From Blattamonas nauphoetae (lineage: Eukaryota > Preaxostyla > Oxymonadida), in assembly GCA_033064195.1 (NCBI GenBank), contig JARBJD010000117.1, positions 1 through 64,000 of the forward strand: a stretch of DNA of 64,000 nt, given 5' to 3'. Shown piece by piece: positions 20,525 to 33,337 of this stretch. The number at the start of each line of letters is the position of its first letter. Position 1 is the first letter of the stretch. The notes beneath the pieces are model-generated. The model worked only from the letters and a program-made list of their open reading frames with translations, searched no databases and was not told the origin of the DNA. A program made the position numbers and the translations under genes.

Positions 20525-21403
20525 TCACTCACTGCTTGCTCTCCTCGTTGACTTTATCTTCGTGTTCCTTTCTTCACATCATACAGTCATGTCATCTCCA
20601 ACCACTCATCTGATCGCACCTGTCCCTCACGCCTCGACTTCTCTCTCGCTTGAATATCACTGTTCAGTTCCACCTCATCCACAACGATCGTTGCTCGTTC
20701 TTGTTTTCAAACACCCTTTCTCGAATTGGGGTTCACGTCATCTTCTCCAGACACTTCATTCAGCCACATCACATTTGTATGCATTGACTCGATTATCCAT
20801 TCATTCCATCTCGTTCAGTCTTCATTTTATCGCCATCTGGTTGTGTTCATTCAGTCTTCAGCAGTGATCCCGCCTGCTTCGATATGCATTCACTTCAGTG
20901 TTGCTGGTTGGATCGTTTCGCTCCGGTTTTGATTTGAGACAGCAGGTTCATCCTCGCTATTCGAGATGGCCTGATTCTTTCTTCCTGTCTCTCATCGCTG
21001 TTGTTCTCTTTCTGAAAACTTTCTGTTCGGATTGTTTCTCGTCTCCATTCCTCACTCTGCTTCCATTACTTTCCAGCCAACTCGGTTTTGGAAGGAAAAA
21101 GGTGAGTGTGGTGTGAAGCCTTTGTGATTTTTCGAGCTCTCTTCATCTTTCTGTTTCCACCTGTCCATCATTTTGTTTATTTTTCATTCTTTGCTCAATT
21201 GATAGCTGTTCATCCACAGTCTTATGCGGGGTGTCTTGTCCGATTTCCATCAAGGGCGGAAGAACCGTCCAGTTGTTCGAAAGAGAGGAAATTTTCTTCA
21301 AATGCGAAGGTTATGATCGGCCTGATGACCCCCTGCGAACGTAAGGAATGAATCGGATGGGCGGCGAAAGGATCGCTCGAGCGATCCCATTATTCTTTTT
21401 CTC
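20525..21403. other. Intergenic region between genes A and B
   Basis: This holds the 3' flank of A and 5' flank of B. It is pyrimidine-rich, especially 20560-20870. The frames present are under 105 codons and show no domain. I see no RNA gene. Confidence 0.5.
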
Positions 21404-21654
21404 ATGAGTCCACCTCTCGTCGCCTTACTGTTCATTATTCACTTCATGTTCCCGAATTCATCACCACTGTCCCCGTTTCCACTTTCACAGTCGCATTTCG
21501 ATAACAATCGAAATCACCACTTCTTTGTCGAAAAATCACTCATTCTACACCACAGTCCAGTGTATGCGAACACCAATGTATCCATTTCAGGACTTCCACT
21601 CCGACCTGCTTTGACCATTGATGACAGAGGATTCTTCATGATTCTGAACTCAGC

Positions 21655-23213
21655 CACGGACAAAAGTTTACGGGCACCCAGGTCTGCATTTATGAACAGG
21701 TGATTTTTTCTCATTTTTTCTTAACCACTTCACCCCATTGAAAGACAACAATTTTTCAAATATAAAACCAAATAAGTGTAGTGAAGTGAAAATCGAGATG
21801 TTCGACTGATGTGCCCTGGGAGGCACATCCGATCGCGGCCATCACGAAATGTCTCCTCTTCCGAGAAGAGGAGATGTGATGTGTATAGTCTGTTCCTCCA
21901 GTAAGAACCGATTGGTTCCTCTCCTTGCTGAGATCCTGGAGGATCTGTGACAAAAAAGTGCATTTCCTTTCTTCCTCATCTCTGTTCAGCTCACGGTGTA
22001 ACTCTACCAACCTCTCTAACTGGTTGTGAGAATGCTTATTATACCCCTGTCCGACGCCGTGCTGACAAATGTGGAAGATTGGAATGCATGCGAACTTCTC
22101 CGAATCTCGAAATCTCTACAGCATGTCAGTGTTTGTGAGATGAATAAAGAAATATCTTGGCATGTATTACCACTGTAGGTTATCGGAACCCTGTAGGTTG
22201 TCGAGCTACTGCGTGAAAGAGAGGTATGCCTAGAGGGAGGATTGTGGAAAAGTACAAACCTCTGAAGGTGTTACCTCGTTTTCTGATTTCTTTTGGAAAT
22301 CGGTTCGGAGGAAATTATGTACTTTCCCAAACACTGTTGATCAGTCTCACTTTTCACGATCTATCAGGTTAATGTCATGAAGACTGTGAACAAAGGAAGA
22401 AAAAAGGTGAATATACGCGAAATGAGAAGAGAATTGTGACGATTGTGTCCTTTTGATTCGTCCATCTCTGATTTTGTTGTTGTGGTCTTGATCATGGATC
22501 ACGACCAGGTATGATTTTAGCAAACAATTGAGTTGCATTTTGAGGGTGGTATGGCAAAAGTATGAAAATATGAAAGGAATGAAAGCTGAAAAGAGTGTAA
22601 TTCAGAGAAAAATTGAAAACGACGCGAAGACGGACGTATGAATCCCATTTTGGTCTCTTGTGCACTTCAAAGAGCGGGATGAGTCGAGAACATAGTGTTG
22701 GGTCACAACCTACAGAGTTCCAAAACAACCTACAGAGTTCCTTTCACAACCTACAGAGTTCCATTTCGCAACCTACAGAGTTCCCACAACCTACAGGGTT
22801 CCGATAACCTACAGGGGTAATACATGCCAATATCTTTATTTGAGTCAGACAAATCGTTTGGTAGAGTTACACCGTGAGTTGAACAGAGATGAGGAAGAAA
22901 GGAAATGCACTTTTTTGTCACAGATCCTCCAGGATCTCAGCAAGGAGAGGAACCAATCGGTTCTTACTGGAGGAACAGACTATACACATCACATCTCCTC
23001 TTCTCGGAAGAGGAGACATTTCGTGATGGCCGCGATCGGATGTGCCTCCCAGGGCACATCAGTCGAACATCTCGATTTTCACTTCACTACACTTATTTGG
23101 TTTTATATTTGAAAAATTGTTGTCTTTCAATGGGGTGAAGTGGTTAAGAAAAAATGAGAAAAAATCACCTGTTCATAAATGCAGACCTGGGTGCCCGTAA
23201 ACTTTTGTCCGTG
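21655..23213. mobile_element. Fold-back element in gene B, about 1.56 kb
   Basis: The ends are cacggacaaaagtttacggg and its reverse complement. The arms, about 21655-22200 and 22770-23213, are nearly identical in inverted orientation, except for about 115 extra bases in the left arm near 22020-22140. No transposase is visible; each arm has the same open stretch of about 84 codons, without a known domain. No clean target-site duplication is seen: the 9 bases gccacggac and gtgactgac at the possible borders agree at only six positions. The superfamily is therefore undetermined. The gene frame is consistent with removal of about 1558 bases. Confidence 0.75.
22709..22817. repeat. Tandem aacctacagagttcc repeats in the fold-back element
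   Basis: Five copies of aacctacag(a/g)gttcc, spaced by 3-7 bases, are followed by a shorter sixth, aacctacaggg. The left arm has only two counterparts in inverse orientation (about 22172-22200). They lie at the inner ends of the arms, next to the unique centre. Confidence 0.85.
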
Positions 23214-26200
23214 ACTGACTCTTCAATCACTCTCGCCTCTTTGTCGTTGCGGCCAACACAACTGCTTGCCCAAATCACGAACTCCTTCTGCTCTCTTTCG
23301 AATTGCGATATTCATATCTCTACTACACCACCATTTCTTGCAGTCTCGAGTGTGATTCGATTAAAGAGCTTGAAATTTGAAAGTGACACAAGAGCAATTA
23401 ACAGTCTTGTAACAAGCAACAGCCAGAACAATACCCTGCATATGCTGGGAAGCTCACTATCACACATGACAGTGATGTCTGGAGAGTCTTTTTTTGGAGG
23501 GAACAAAACCGACTCTCGACTTTGTTCAACCTCACTCTGAGGGACTGCCAATTTTCATCGTCAAAGTCTGACCAAAACGGTGGAGCCATCGCTGTGATTC
23601 TCGATGGATCAAACAACGAAGAATGTCGCCTCACTGTGGATTTAGAAACGTGCCACTTCTCGAATACCACAGCTCGTACGGGGGAAGGTGGTGCTATCTT
23701 TTTCAACGTTCAGGGAGACTCAGAATGCAGTGGGTCAATCGTGATCCGCGCCAAGACAGAATTCAGCGATTGTATCTCGAATGTGGGTGGCTGTATCCGC
23801 TCATCAATCTCTTCCTCACAACCAATCTCGTTTATGTTGGACGATTCCTTCGTAGAATCATCCACCGCTGAGACGGGAGGAGGAATCACCCACGAAGTCC
23901 TTCTCTCGTCGACGTCATCGTTTTCAGTGAACGAATGCCGCATACGTAACTGTTCTTCCAATTGTGGAGGATCTTTCATGTTCATCATCCATGAATATCT
24001 CGCAATATCAATCGCCCACACCACATTCAACGCATCGACCTCATCCCAAGAGGGCGGGTGTATTGCCATCAAACAATACAAATCCACAACGAATCATCCT
24101 TTTTCTCTGATCCTGTCACATCTTTTTATTCACCACTGCTCCTCAAAGTACATGGGAGGGTGTGTTTTTGTCGAGCAGGTTGGCGTCGATATTGAGGGGG
24201 AATCAGTCATCACGTGCGACCAAATCGATGCCACACACTGCTCCTCTAGCTCGTATGGAGGATTTTTCTACTTGAATCAAACGGGATCCATGAACTTGTC
24301 CATGTCAACATCGTTAATCCAATCTCTCTTTGCGAATTCCTGGGGAGCGTTCCTGTATTGCATAGCATCAAAACATCGAGATCTCCCAATATCCCTCACC
24401 ATCACCATTTCAAACGTCAACTTTACGGATCTGTCGTGTGCACAAGGATCACTTCTCCACTGGCCAAATACGTCATGCCCGCTGTCAATCTTTCTTACTC
24501 TCGAATACGTTTCAGTTAAAAAGCTTGATTGTGTTTTTCCCGGATCACTGATCAGGCTTGATCCGTGTTCTGTTCCTGTGGAACGCGAATGTGTCCTCAA
24601 GAACTGCTATATCGCCTAGGAATCGTTCTCTCCCTCGAGTGTGATTTCTCAACCTGAAGGAACATTGCGAATGGAATCTACGATTATTCTCGATCACAGC
24701 CTCCAGAACGAGATGATGCTTGAGCTCTCGCCAAACACAAAACTGTTTCTGAACAAATGTCACCTCATCAGTTCGGGGGATCGAAGGATGGAACAAGACT
24801 TCAACTTGATCAGCGGCCCACTCGGACCAGACAACTTCGTCGAATGCACTGAAGTTGTTTTTTCAGTGAAGAGTCCCAAATGTGCTGGTTACGTTGTCGT
24901 CTTCGACACTCTCCCCTCCAACGTTGAGACACTGTTCGAATCGTGTGTGGACACATCGACAGAAACCTCATTCCCGTCTGTCGCAGACAAAACTGGAAAT
25001 CACACGTTCTCAATCACTTCTGACATTCTTGAGGTGTTTGTCGATGCAGAAAGAGGCAACGACGCGACCATGTGCGGGTGTCCCTCAAACCCCTGCCAAT
25101 CGATTAGTTACTCGTGTGGTGTGTCGTCTCACATTGCCTTCTCAATCTCAGCCATCGGCAATTTTTCGACACGTCAACACACTGTCTTCATCACATCACC
25201 CTGCATGCGACTCACATCCCGTCCTTCGAAACAAAGCGACCGAGCCGCTCTCAAGTACAAACTGTTTCAGAATCCAATCCTCCACGCACCAGACAACCCA
25301 TTTGAATTGTCACACTTGATCTTCATTCTCGAGACAGACATGGATGACGGAGTGTTCTTCAGAGCTGGGCAGAGCTCGACGCATGTTCGCGATATTCTTA
25401 TGCACTACACGGGACAACACCGCATCTTGCTCTTCTTCCTCGCTCACGCCTCCACCTCCAAGTTTGAGATTGAACTCAACGCAGACCAACCCCCTCTGAA
25501 CAACGTCGTTCTTTTCTCCTCCGATTCCGCCGCCTCTGTCGTCGATTCGTCAACATTTGACGATCTTGTCCTTTCTGGTTCGTCCACATTTCTTGGCACT
25601 TCGAAGACGACAACCATCAGAAATTCGTCGTTCAATGGTGTCCGGTCAATTGAGCCTTTCTTCACCCTTTCGTCATCCACACTGCATCTCAGCAGCACAC
25701 TGTTCCAATTCTGTCAAGTTGAGTCAAATGCTCTGATTATTGTGAACGAAGGGTCTTTCCTCTTGATTGAATCTTCGACGTTTCAGGGCTGCACAGGTCG
25801 AGAAGCAGGTGTCGCGCTTTTCACAGACAAGGCCAACACGGTGTCATCTTTCTTCGAAGTGAACTTGATCAACAATCGTGTCTCTCGCCAGAACAAGGAA
25901 AATCAAGAGAAGTCTTCACTTTTCGGAAATGACTTGACAATCCGAGGCAACCCACAGCTCGTGAACATCTCGAGCAGTCGATCGTCATCGTTCTTCCCGC
26001 GTGTTGTTGTTGGTGATCCAGACGATGTAGAAGTTGTTGACATGTTCGCTCAACAACAATCTGTCTTCCATCTGAACATCTCAGGAAGCGACGATCACAA
26101 ATGTGGAAGTGTCATTGACGCTTGTTGCTCTCTCCAATACACAATCGCCGTGACAAACGAGACGAACAAGAAGGACGAAAGGACCACACTTCGTCCGTAT

Positions 26201-28246
26201 GGCCCATTCAGCGAAGTGTGTGTGTTTGTTGGAAGACGAAGCGTCTTGCTTCATGGAAGGGGACTCGCGGAGTTCGAAGCCCCAACACATCGAGACGAAG
26301 TGATGTTGATCATCGACGACAGTTCAGTCGTTTTTCGGCAGATAGTGTTTCGTTTGACGACATCTGTGTTTGGGCGATTCATCTCGTCGTCCAAATCCAA
26401 CTTGAAATTGATTGATTGTTCCATCTCTTCATTTCTTCCTTCTTCTGTCATCTCATCGCCTGACTCATCACTCCACTCTCTCTTCTCAATCTGCTCTGGA
26501 TCGTTGGTCGTGTCTCAACTCCGATCTGACAACTTCCAGTCAACTCAACACTCATCCACACTCTTTGTCGTCGACAGAGCGAACTTCAATCTCAAAAACA
26601 CCACATTGTCGTCTCTGTCAGTCGAGTCTGAAGGTGGATTGATGTGTGGCACAATCCAACACACCCACTTCAATCTCAGCGATGTCTTGTTTGAAGCCCT
26701 GCAAACACCTTCGAACTGTGGAATGCTCAACCTCAAAGTGATTGACAATGGATCTGTGTCTCTCACAGAGACCACGTTCTCCCACCTGAATATCTCATCT
26801 CCCCTCATCTCGCTCACTCTTTCTTCCTCACTCCACTTGACCACGAACAGCATTGTTGTGGATGTGTCATCTCTCCATGTCAGATCGTGTCGTGGAACAG
26901 AGATCGCTGGTTCTGTTCTCCTTGTTGACAATCCGCACGACATTCAATGGACACTCACAGAACCAAAAGGCAGCAAATATTTGAACGAGATTGAATGGGA
27001 CTCATACGCTGAAAAACGAGGAACAGACAAACCCCGAAGCCTCTTCGATGATGATAGGATTCCTCCTCTCCCGCAGTATGTCGTCAAGGATAGCGTGAAC
27101 AACGATGTGATTGATTGTGGATCGGCACAACTTCCCTGTTCTTCGATCGATTTCGCAGTTTGTCGGATTCATCCTCATCGCACGAACGCAGTTGGGGTTG
27201 TTCTGAACTCGCCGGTTGATTTGAAGGAACAGCTCTGCGACACGCGATGCTTGTTTGTGGATGGGTCGAACAACACTCTGACCATCGTTCAACGAGTTGT
27301 TGATTCAGGTGCAGCGATTGTGGTTGGAGAGCAGTTTGAATTGGTATCTGTGGATGTGGCACTTCCTCCAAACTCGTCGTCGCTTGGGAGGGATTTTGGG
27401 ATCATCGAATGTTCGTCCGGCTCTCTCTCGATCCGACGAGTGACCATGCTTCAGACGACCATCTCAGGATTTCTCCATCGAGTGATTGTGTTGGCAGTTG
27501 ACACGAATGTGACGATTTCAGATTGCGAGCTGAGTCGACTCTCGACTGAAGATGGGATCCTCTCTCTCCGCTTCACCAACAAGACAACTCCATCTTTCCT
27601 CTTTCGCAATGTCTCGTTTGTGAACTGCCTGCCTCCAAGTGCTGTCAGGATTGCACTCACTTTCTCGCCTGAGCATGGGAAAGTGAAGATGCGAGATCAC
27701 TTTGAGAAGATGAGGCTAAACTGGAAGCATCCGGAATGGTACTCGCTGAAAGTGGGAGAGAGGAACTCGTCGTTCCTGTTTGATGTGGTTGTGCATCCCG
27801 CGATTTGGGTCGGACTTGGCGTGGCTGGTCTCCTCGCCGTGCTCATCCTCCCCTGGCTGCTGTGCACACCAGCGATGTTCCCTGTCATGCTGTGCTATCG
27901 TCACCACCGCAACACAACTGATTCTTCGAATGGCTCGCCCTGCTGTAAGTGTCTGCTGCCAGATGGAGGGCGAGGGCAGAGAGAACACGATCCGTGGGAT
28001 GCGATTGCTCAGTTGAACGGGATTCCGAATGAATATCGCTATTCGACCATCACAGATGCGAAAACGAGTCAACAGACGGATCGGAAAGAAAGTGAAAGGA
28101 ACAGCTTTTACATCTCTGACACTGACCCGACGAGTTACGCCTCACATATTCACACGACACGCCAGAATAGACGCAGAGGAGCTTCAGCAGATTCCGATTC
28201 GGAGGATGTGCTCGACTCGTCGGATCAATCGGAGGAGTTCATCTGA

Positions 28247-29754
28247 TGGCCTGTCTCTTCGACTGTTCGTCTCTCGCTCTTGTTTTGGCTGTCGCTTGAG
28301 CGAGAATGGGTATCATCATCCGATTTCTTGGAACAGGATTCTTTCTTAGACGTAATTGATTTCAATAGTCTTATTTTCCATTTTCATGCTTTTGTGTTTT
28401 GTTGGGTTTGGACGGCATGTTGTCTCTCTGGGAAGGAAGGTGATGAATCAGCTGGTGGGATATGTCGGATCCCACCCTTTGCACAGGCGATCTCACCATC
28501 CAACTCAATAATTTCAATTGTAAGCAGAGAAGAAGAATACAGTCATTCTGAAGTGAATAGAAACGAAGAGGATTTCGATGATGGTTGAGTTGGATGATGA
28601 GGTTCTCCGCTACTTTATCGAACAGTTGGAGATCTTCAGAAATACTCTCAAATCACAAGAAATACACACTTTCAGAGGCGTTTCGGGAGAGGGATAGTGT
28701 GGTAGAGTGTCTGTCACAGAGAATTTTGAGAGACATTCAGTTGCCAATCTGAAACAATAAAAAACAACATCAAACACAAAACCAAAAATCATGATAGTGA
28801 AGCACGATACTGTTCAAGAAGATCATCGTTGTAGATCTCGGACGAAGAATCCATTTCACCAAACATGAAACCCATCGATTCTGCCAACATCTGGAAAACA
28901 GCCAAAACAGACAACATCAAACAAGACACGAAAACAATCCAATCACAACACAAAACTCAAAAGGACGCAAAATATTCAAAAATACAGTCCATCTCACACA
29001 TACTTGTCCTGTCCCGGTCGGCACTTCCCGCGGTCGATTGTGTGAAGTGAAGCCCGCTAAAGTGAAAGCTGTTAAGCATGTTGAAATCAAAGTCGGAAGA
29101 GCAATCGAACTGACATGGGTGAAAAGAACAGAAATAGATCACGATGAAAGGGATAGAGAAAAGAGGAAGAAGAATTCAGAGAGGAGAACGAAAGTTAAAT
29201 GACGAGTGTCAAACAATTATACATTGCACTTTCTCGTCATTGATTTGAACAGTATGGCAAGCCTGAATAGCGTCAACACGAAATTTGAGACAAAGAATGA
29301 CCAAAAGAGTGAAATTTTCAGAGATAGCAACAAACGCAGCCAACTAAAGACAAATCAATGTGCTTTTTCAAGTGACCCTTGAGAGATGAAAAGATGAGAA
29401 AAAGTAAATAGAAAAGAATGGATCGAACAAGATGCTTTTGAAGGTCACGAGTCTTTGCGTTTGTGTCGCCGATGACACAAAGCTTTATTCGGCGCTGTGG
29501 GTCAAAGAGAAGAAGATTGATAAAAGAATGATGAGATAAAGGATGAAAGAAAACGGATTCCATGTTTGGAGACGATGAAAGATCGATTCGTCGGAGCGAT
29601 TCAAGATCACAATATAATTATGGACGGATCGTGAGTAAATTGTGATTTTGATCGTTATTCTGTTCGATGTGAGTGTCGATGTTGGTGAAAGAGATGAGAA
29701 GATGAACACGATGAGGTCACCTAAAAGTGAAGTTGGATGCGAACGGTTTTGTGG
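28247..29754. other. Intergenic region without recognisable gene
   Basis: There is no frame above about 100 codons with any family resemblance. The stretch 28865-28990 is A-rich with repeated caaaac/aaaac motifs. I see no RNA gene or inverted repeat of note. Confidence 0.45.
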
Positions 29755-30244
29755 ATGGAGGATTGTGATTCAGATTGTGAATGGATTGAAGGCAGTTGTG
29801 GCTCATCGAGGATGGAGTGATGTTCTGACTCGCCTGTCATCTCACTGGATTCTGATTGACGCAGCTGGAAATGTTCAACTGAAGCTTCAAATGAATGCAT
29901 CGGAAGCGGAACTCGAAATCGCTCAGGCTCAAACACAGAACCCTGACAAGAGTGGAAATGAGAATGGCCAAACGATCTTTGAAGGGAGCGAACGAACGGA
30001 ATACTCTGAGAAAGACAAGACGGGAATGGATGGGATGCGATGGCGAGGGCCTGAAGTGGCAGCCGGAAGCGGACAGGTGGATGGTTCGAAAGCGTCAGTT
30101 TTTAGTCTTGGCCTTGTGTTGTGGGAACTTGAGACTGGTCAAGTTCCGTTTGGCGAGCTGGATGCCGTGAATGCTCAGCGACAATCGGGAACTGGAATTG
30201 GACCGAAAATGGACAGTCTGAAGAACGAGCTGTCCCAGTTTTAA
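29755..30244 (+). pseudogene. Orphan fragment of the half-pseudokinase domain
   Basis: From about 29765 the frame encodes the cytoplasmic domain seen in A and E. It runs from Gln-Ile-Val-Asn-Gly-Leu-Lys through Leu-Ser-Ser-His-Trp-Ile-Leu-Ile-Asp, Arg-Trp-Arg-Gly-Pro-Glu, and Val-Phe-Ser-Leu-Gly-Leu-Val-Leu-Trp-Glu to Pro-Lys-Met-Asp-Ser-Leu-Lys-Asn-Glu. There it departs from the paralogues and ends after three foreign codons. The last helices of the lobe (Asp-Pro-x-x-Arg-Pro) are missing, and no membrane helix or ectodomain precedes it. It is a truncated remnant of a lost receptor gene, 130 bases upstream of gene C. A link to C is possible, since C lacks this domain. Confidence 0.7.
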
Positions 30245-30375
30245 GCTTCTGATTTTGTCTTTCTTTTTTTGCAAAGCCGTTTGACGTAATGGATCCTTCA
30301 GGATCAAAAAATGGACAAGATCAAACAATCTCTTCTCTATAGAAACGTTATTTAACATTTCTTTGTTAAACAGTC

Positions 30376-32840
30376 ATGATCAAACAATTGTTACTTCTTC
30401 TCACCTGTGTGTCGTTCTGTTTAAACTCGTCCATCTCGCCCCATCGCCTCTCATCTGTTCTCAACACCAACTCGAACTTTTACAACTCAAAACAAAGTGA
30501 AACTTTGTCAATCTCGTTACAAGAAGGAACATACATTGGGGACAACATTGAAATTGCACACAGATGGATGGAACTGACAAGAGAGCGATGGAACGAAAAT
30601 GGCGATTTGAAGACAGAACTGATTGCTTTGTCTGAGTCAGAAATGAGCTGGAATTCCGACGAAGTACGAAGACAGTACTTTGGAAGTTGCATGTTCTCCT
30701 TGACAAACTCAACACTGTCGATGAAATGGATGGATTTTTCACTCATACACAAATCTGCCGAAGCAAGACAGCAGATGAACGAAGCAAGAGCACCAAGGCT
30801 GGCAATTGTTTCAAGCAGCATGCTGACGATATCTTCAAGCAGAATTGATGTATCGCCATGGACAAGTGCGATTGTGATTTCTTCATCTCCATTGGAGGAA
30901 TCCGGAACAGAATCATCAGCTGTGATATCGAAGAGCTTGATGCGGAATGATGTTGGGTCGATGCGTGGTGTTGTTGAAACATCGCCATTTCCATCATTTG
31001 TCAGGTCAGTTTCCGTATCGATTGTTGGATGTTCGTTTGACTCTTCTCGGATTCTGGGAAGTGACGGGATTGGCCTCTCACTGACACGAACAGCTCTTCA
31101 GAATGTGGAATCGGTTGGAAGACTGTCGTCATCGCTGATTGACTGCTCATTTGTGAACATGAGTTCGATTGGGTGTTCGCACTCGCCACGCGTTCCGCAT
31201 TTGGATCAGAAGATGTTGGGATGTGTTGTATCGCTGACAAGCTCGCATTTGTCAGGATCGACGATTCGGGACGTGAACACTGTCGGGTGCGTTTTGTGCT
31301 CGAATTCCTCCTTCTCCTCCCTCCTCCCCTCACCCAACACCGACACCAACGCAGAACCGTCCATCATCCTCGACGGATACTCCACACTTCAATACCAAGA
31401 CGGCACACCATATTCATTCACAGAATCCAGTGGAACCGCCGCGTCCTCAGCCGTTTTCTCACACTGCCGCTTCACTGGAGACAACTATCAATCGAATGTT
31501 CGCCCGCTCACCTTCAACGAATACCCAGGCACCGTCTCCATCCTCTCCTGCTCCTTCGAGAACATTGTCTACACCAGCACACTCCGTGAAGGTGGAGGAG
31601 CAGTTCGTGTCGTCAGACAGACTCAATTCGGCGCCACATCTTTCACAGCCAAATCTTCGAACTTCACGTCCTGTTCTTCGAGGATTGTTCGGCGTATTCG
31701 GCAGGAGGACTGTATGTTTTTGGAAGAACGATCGATGACGACTCCTCGATTGCGCAAATCGTTGATTGTGTCTTCGCAGCCTGTTTAGCGACCAACGGAG
31801 GAGGCGGTTTGATAATTGATGGAGCAATCGATGTGTCGGTCGTCGACACGAAGTTTGAACACTGTGCGTTTACAGACAGCAATGACTCCACGTTTGGTGG
31901 AGGGTTGAGCGTGATTGGATGGATGACTCTGATTGTGGAGAGATGTCGCTTCATCCAATGCTCGTCAAGACATACAGGAGGCGCAATTGACTTGGATCAC
32001 CTGGCAGACCTCAACATCTCCGACACTCTCGTCCAGGATTGTCACTCTGGAGCGACTGGTGCCATCTTTGTCTTCCGCATTGGCGCTTCTGAGCATCTTT
32101 CGTTCTCGCACGTTCTGTTTGATGGGAATTCGGTTGGTGATGACACCAGTTTCTTCGTGGATAACTTGGGGTTCGGAGCGAATGCGAGCAAACCCAGATT
32201 CCCCGATGTCAACATCATTGGTCTCTCATCCACTGTCTTACCCAAACTCACGTTCGATGATTGTTTCACCACAGCCAGTTCTGACTCATCTGGAATGGTC
32301 ATCGGGGGAGATATGGAAACATTTTACAAAGATCCTGAACGAAAGTGGGATCCCGAGTTTGACAAGATTGGTCCACTTCTGACAGCGGAACCAACAGCGA
32401 GTGTGAACAAGGAGACAGGAAAGATTGAGTTGGAGATGAAAGGGAAGACACCGCCGATCTCGCAGGAATATGAAGTGACAGTGGCGGATAAGCGTGGAAC
32501 AGAAACAAGATTCAGAATGCTGTTTTCGGATGGGACCGGGAGTCTTGTGTCTGGGTCAGAATCGAGACTTGAATACAACAAGAAGTTCACGATCACATCG
32601 ATTGTGGGAGTTGTTCCTCAATCATCATCTTCTCGGATGACGAATGACATTGAAGTGCCTGTCGCAGCGTGGCCTTTCAACCTCGAAGTGACTCCAGACT
32701 TCCTCACATTCACGACTCCCAGACTCCCACCGTCTGTCGTCTCAGCCTCTCTCGTCGCTCTGACCGTCTCGCTGCCTCCAACGCTCGTCATTGTCTGCGG
32801 AGTCGTCGCTGGTCTGATTTATGGATTTGCAACTCGTTGA
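30376..32840 (+). pseudogene. Gene C: short beta-helix surface protein, one frameshift
   Basis: The start gives a signal peptide (Leu-Leu-Leu-Leu-Thr-Cys-Val-Ser-Phe-Cys-Leu). Residues to about 440 match A and E closely, including Leu-Ala-Ile-Val-Ser-Ser-Ser-Met-Leu and Asp-Val-Ser-Pro-Trp-Thr-Ser-Ala. Near 31675 the frame shifts: one base appears missing just before a Glu-Asp-Cys-Ser codon run that restores the family pattern in the next frame, which is then open to 32840. The protein ends with a hydrophobic segment (Leu-Val-Ala-Leu-Thr-Val-Ser-Leu ... Val-Val-Ala-Gly-Leu-Ile-Tyr-Gly) and only a few residues beyond it. It therefore lacks the stalk-to-kinase tail of A and E and would be anchored without a cytoplasmic domain, or be GPI-like. 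Probably a recently broken gene, or intact with a sequence error. Confidence 0.7.
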
Positions 32841-33337
32841 TCGAAACAACATACAGCGAACCACATTTTTCATTTTCATTTTCTGCGTGATTCACACCTT
32901 TAAGCTGATCAAATGTCACTTCACACTTCTTTTTGTTTGTTTCTTCAGTCATTTCCAAGACTGATTTCTGTTTTTGATTCTTTGTCTCCCCCTCTCTTCT
33001 CATTTTTCGGATCACCTGGACTTGTCAAACACTGGAGATGATTTTGGGACAAAACGTCGGAGATAAGGAAAAACTACCGGATCCTATCGGATACGTTCAT
33101 CTTTGCTTGTCTCACTCTGAATGGTCGGAGTGTGGTTGGTTTATTTGGAAGCTTTCTCACGTTTTGACCAAGATGTGAGACAAACTCCATTTCGTGTCAT
33201 TTTCTTGCCTCATCTTTTTCGGAAGAATGGTGCGTACTGCCCATATAATGTGATTAGAATCATGAGGAGACAGTTTTTTTTCTCTTCCATCTCCCAACCG
33301 TTTATGGGATGGATCATGAAAAATTCGTCTTCTTGAG
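32841..33337. other. Intergenic region, 5' flank of gene D
   Basis: There is no gene. From about 33120 to 33337 the sequence is clearly related to 40850-41071, upstream of D' (shared blocks include cctcatctttttcggaagaa and atcatgaggagacag). The 5' flank was duplicated with the gene and may contain its promoter. Confidence 0.6.

Larger units (their letters stand above)
21404..28246 (+). pseudogene. Gene B: large beta-helix membrane protein, interrupted by a fold-back element
   Basis: The start at 21404 gives a hydrophobic signal peptide. The frame runs to about 21660, is interrupted by an inverted-repeat element, and resumes near 23214. A frame change of one base occurs around 23500-23525 and an in-frame TAG lies at 24617-24619; beyond both, the same protein continues to 28246 (1201 residues open after 24641). 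It is made of beta-helix modules, several opened by Cys-Gly ... (Pro/Ala)-Cys-x-Ser-(Ile/Leu) motifs (near 25070, 26100 and 27115). A membrane helix follows at about 27795-27895 and then a 110-residue acidic, Ser-rich cytoplasmic tail with no kinase-like domain. Probable role: surface adhesin or receptor. With three lesions it is probably a young pseudogene, unless the lesions are bypassed or are sequence errors. Confidence 0.7.

Noticed and set aside
23409-23452. A 44-base intron in gene B that would explain the frame change
   Set aside because: It starts gtaaca and fits the frame arithmetic, but the reading it removes (through 23515) has a better beta-helix pattern than the reading it would create.
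28865-28990. Poly(A) tail of a retroelement
   Set aside because: The A-rich stretch is interrupted by many C residues, and no LINE-like or SINE-like body or target duplication is visible beside it.
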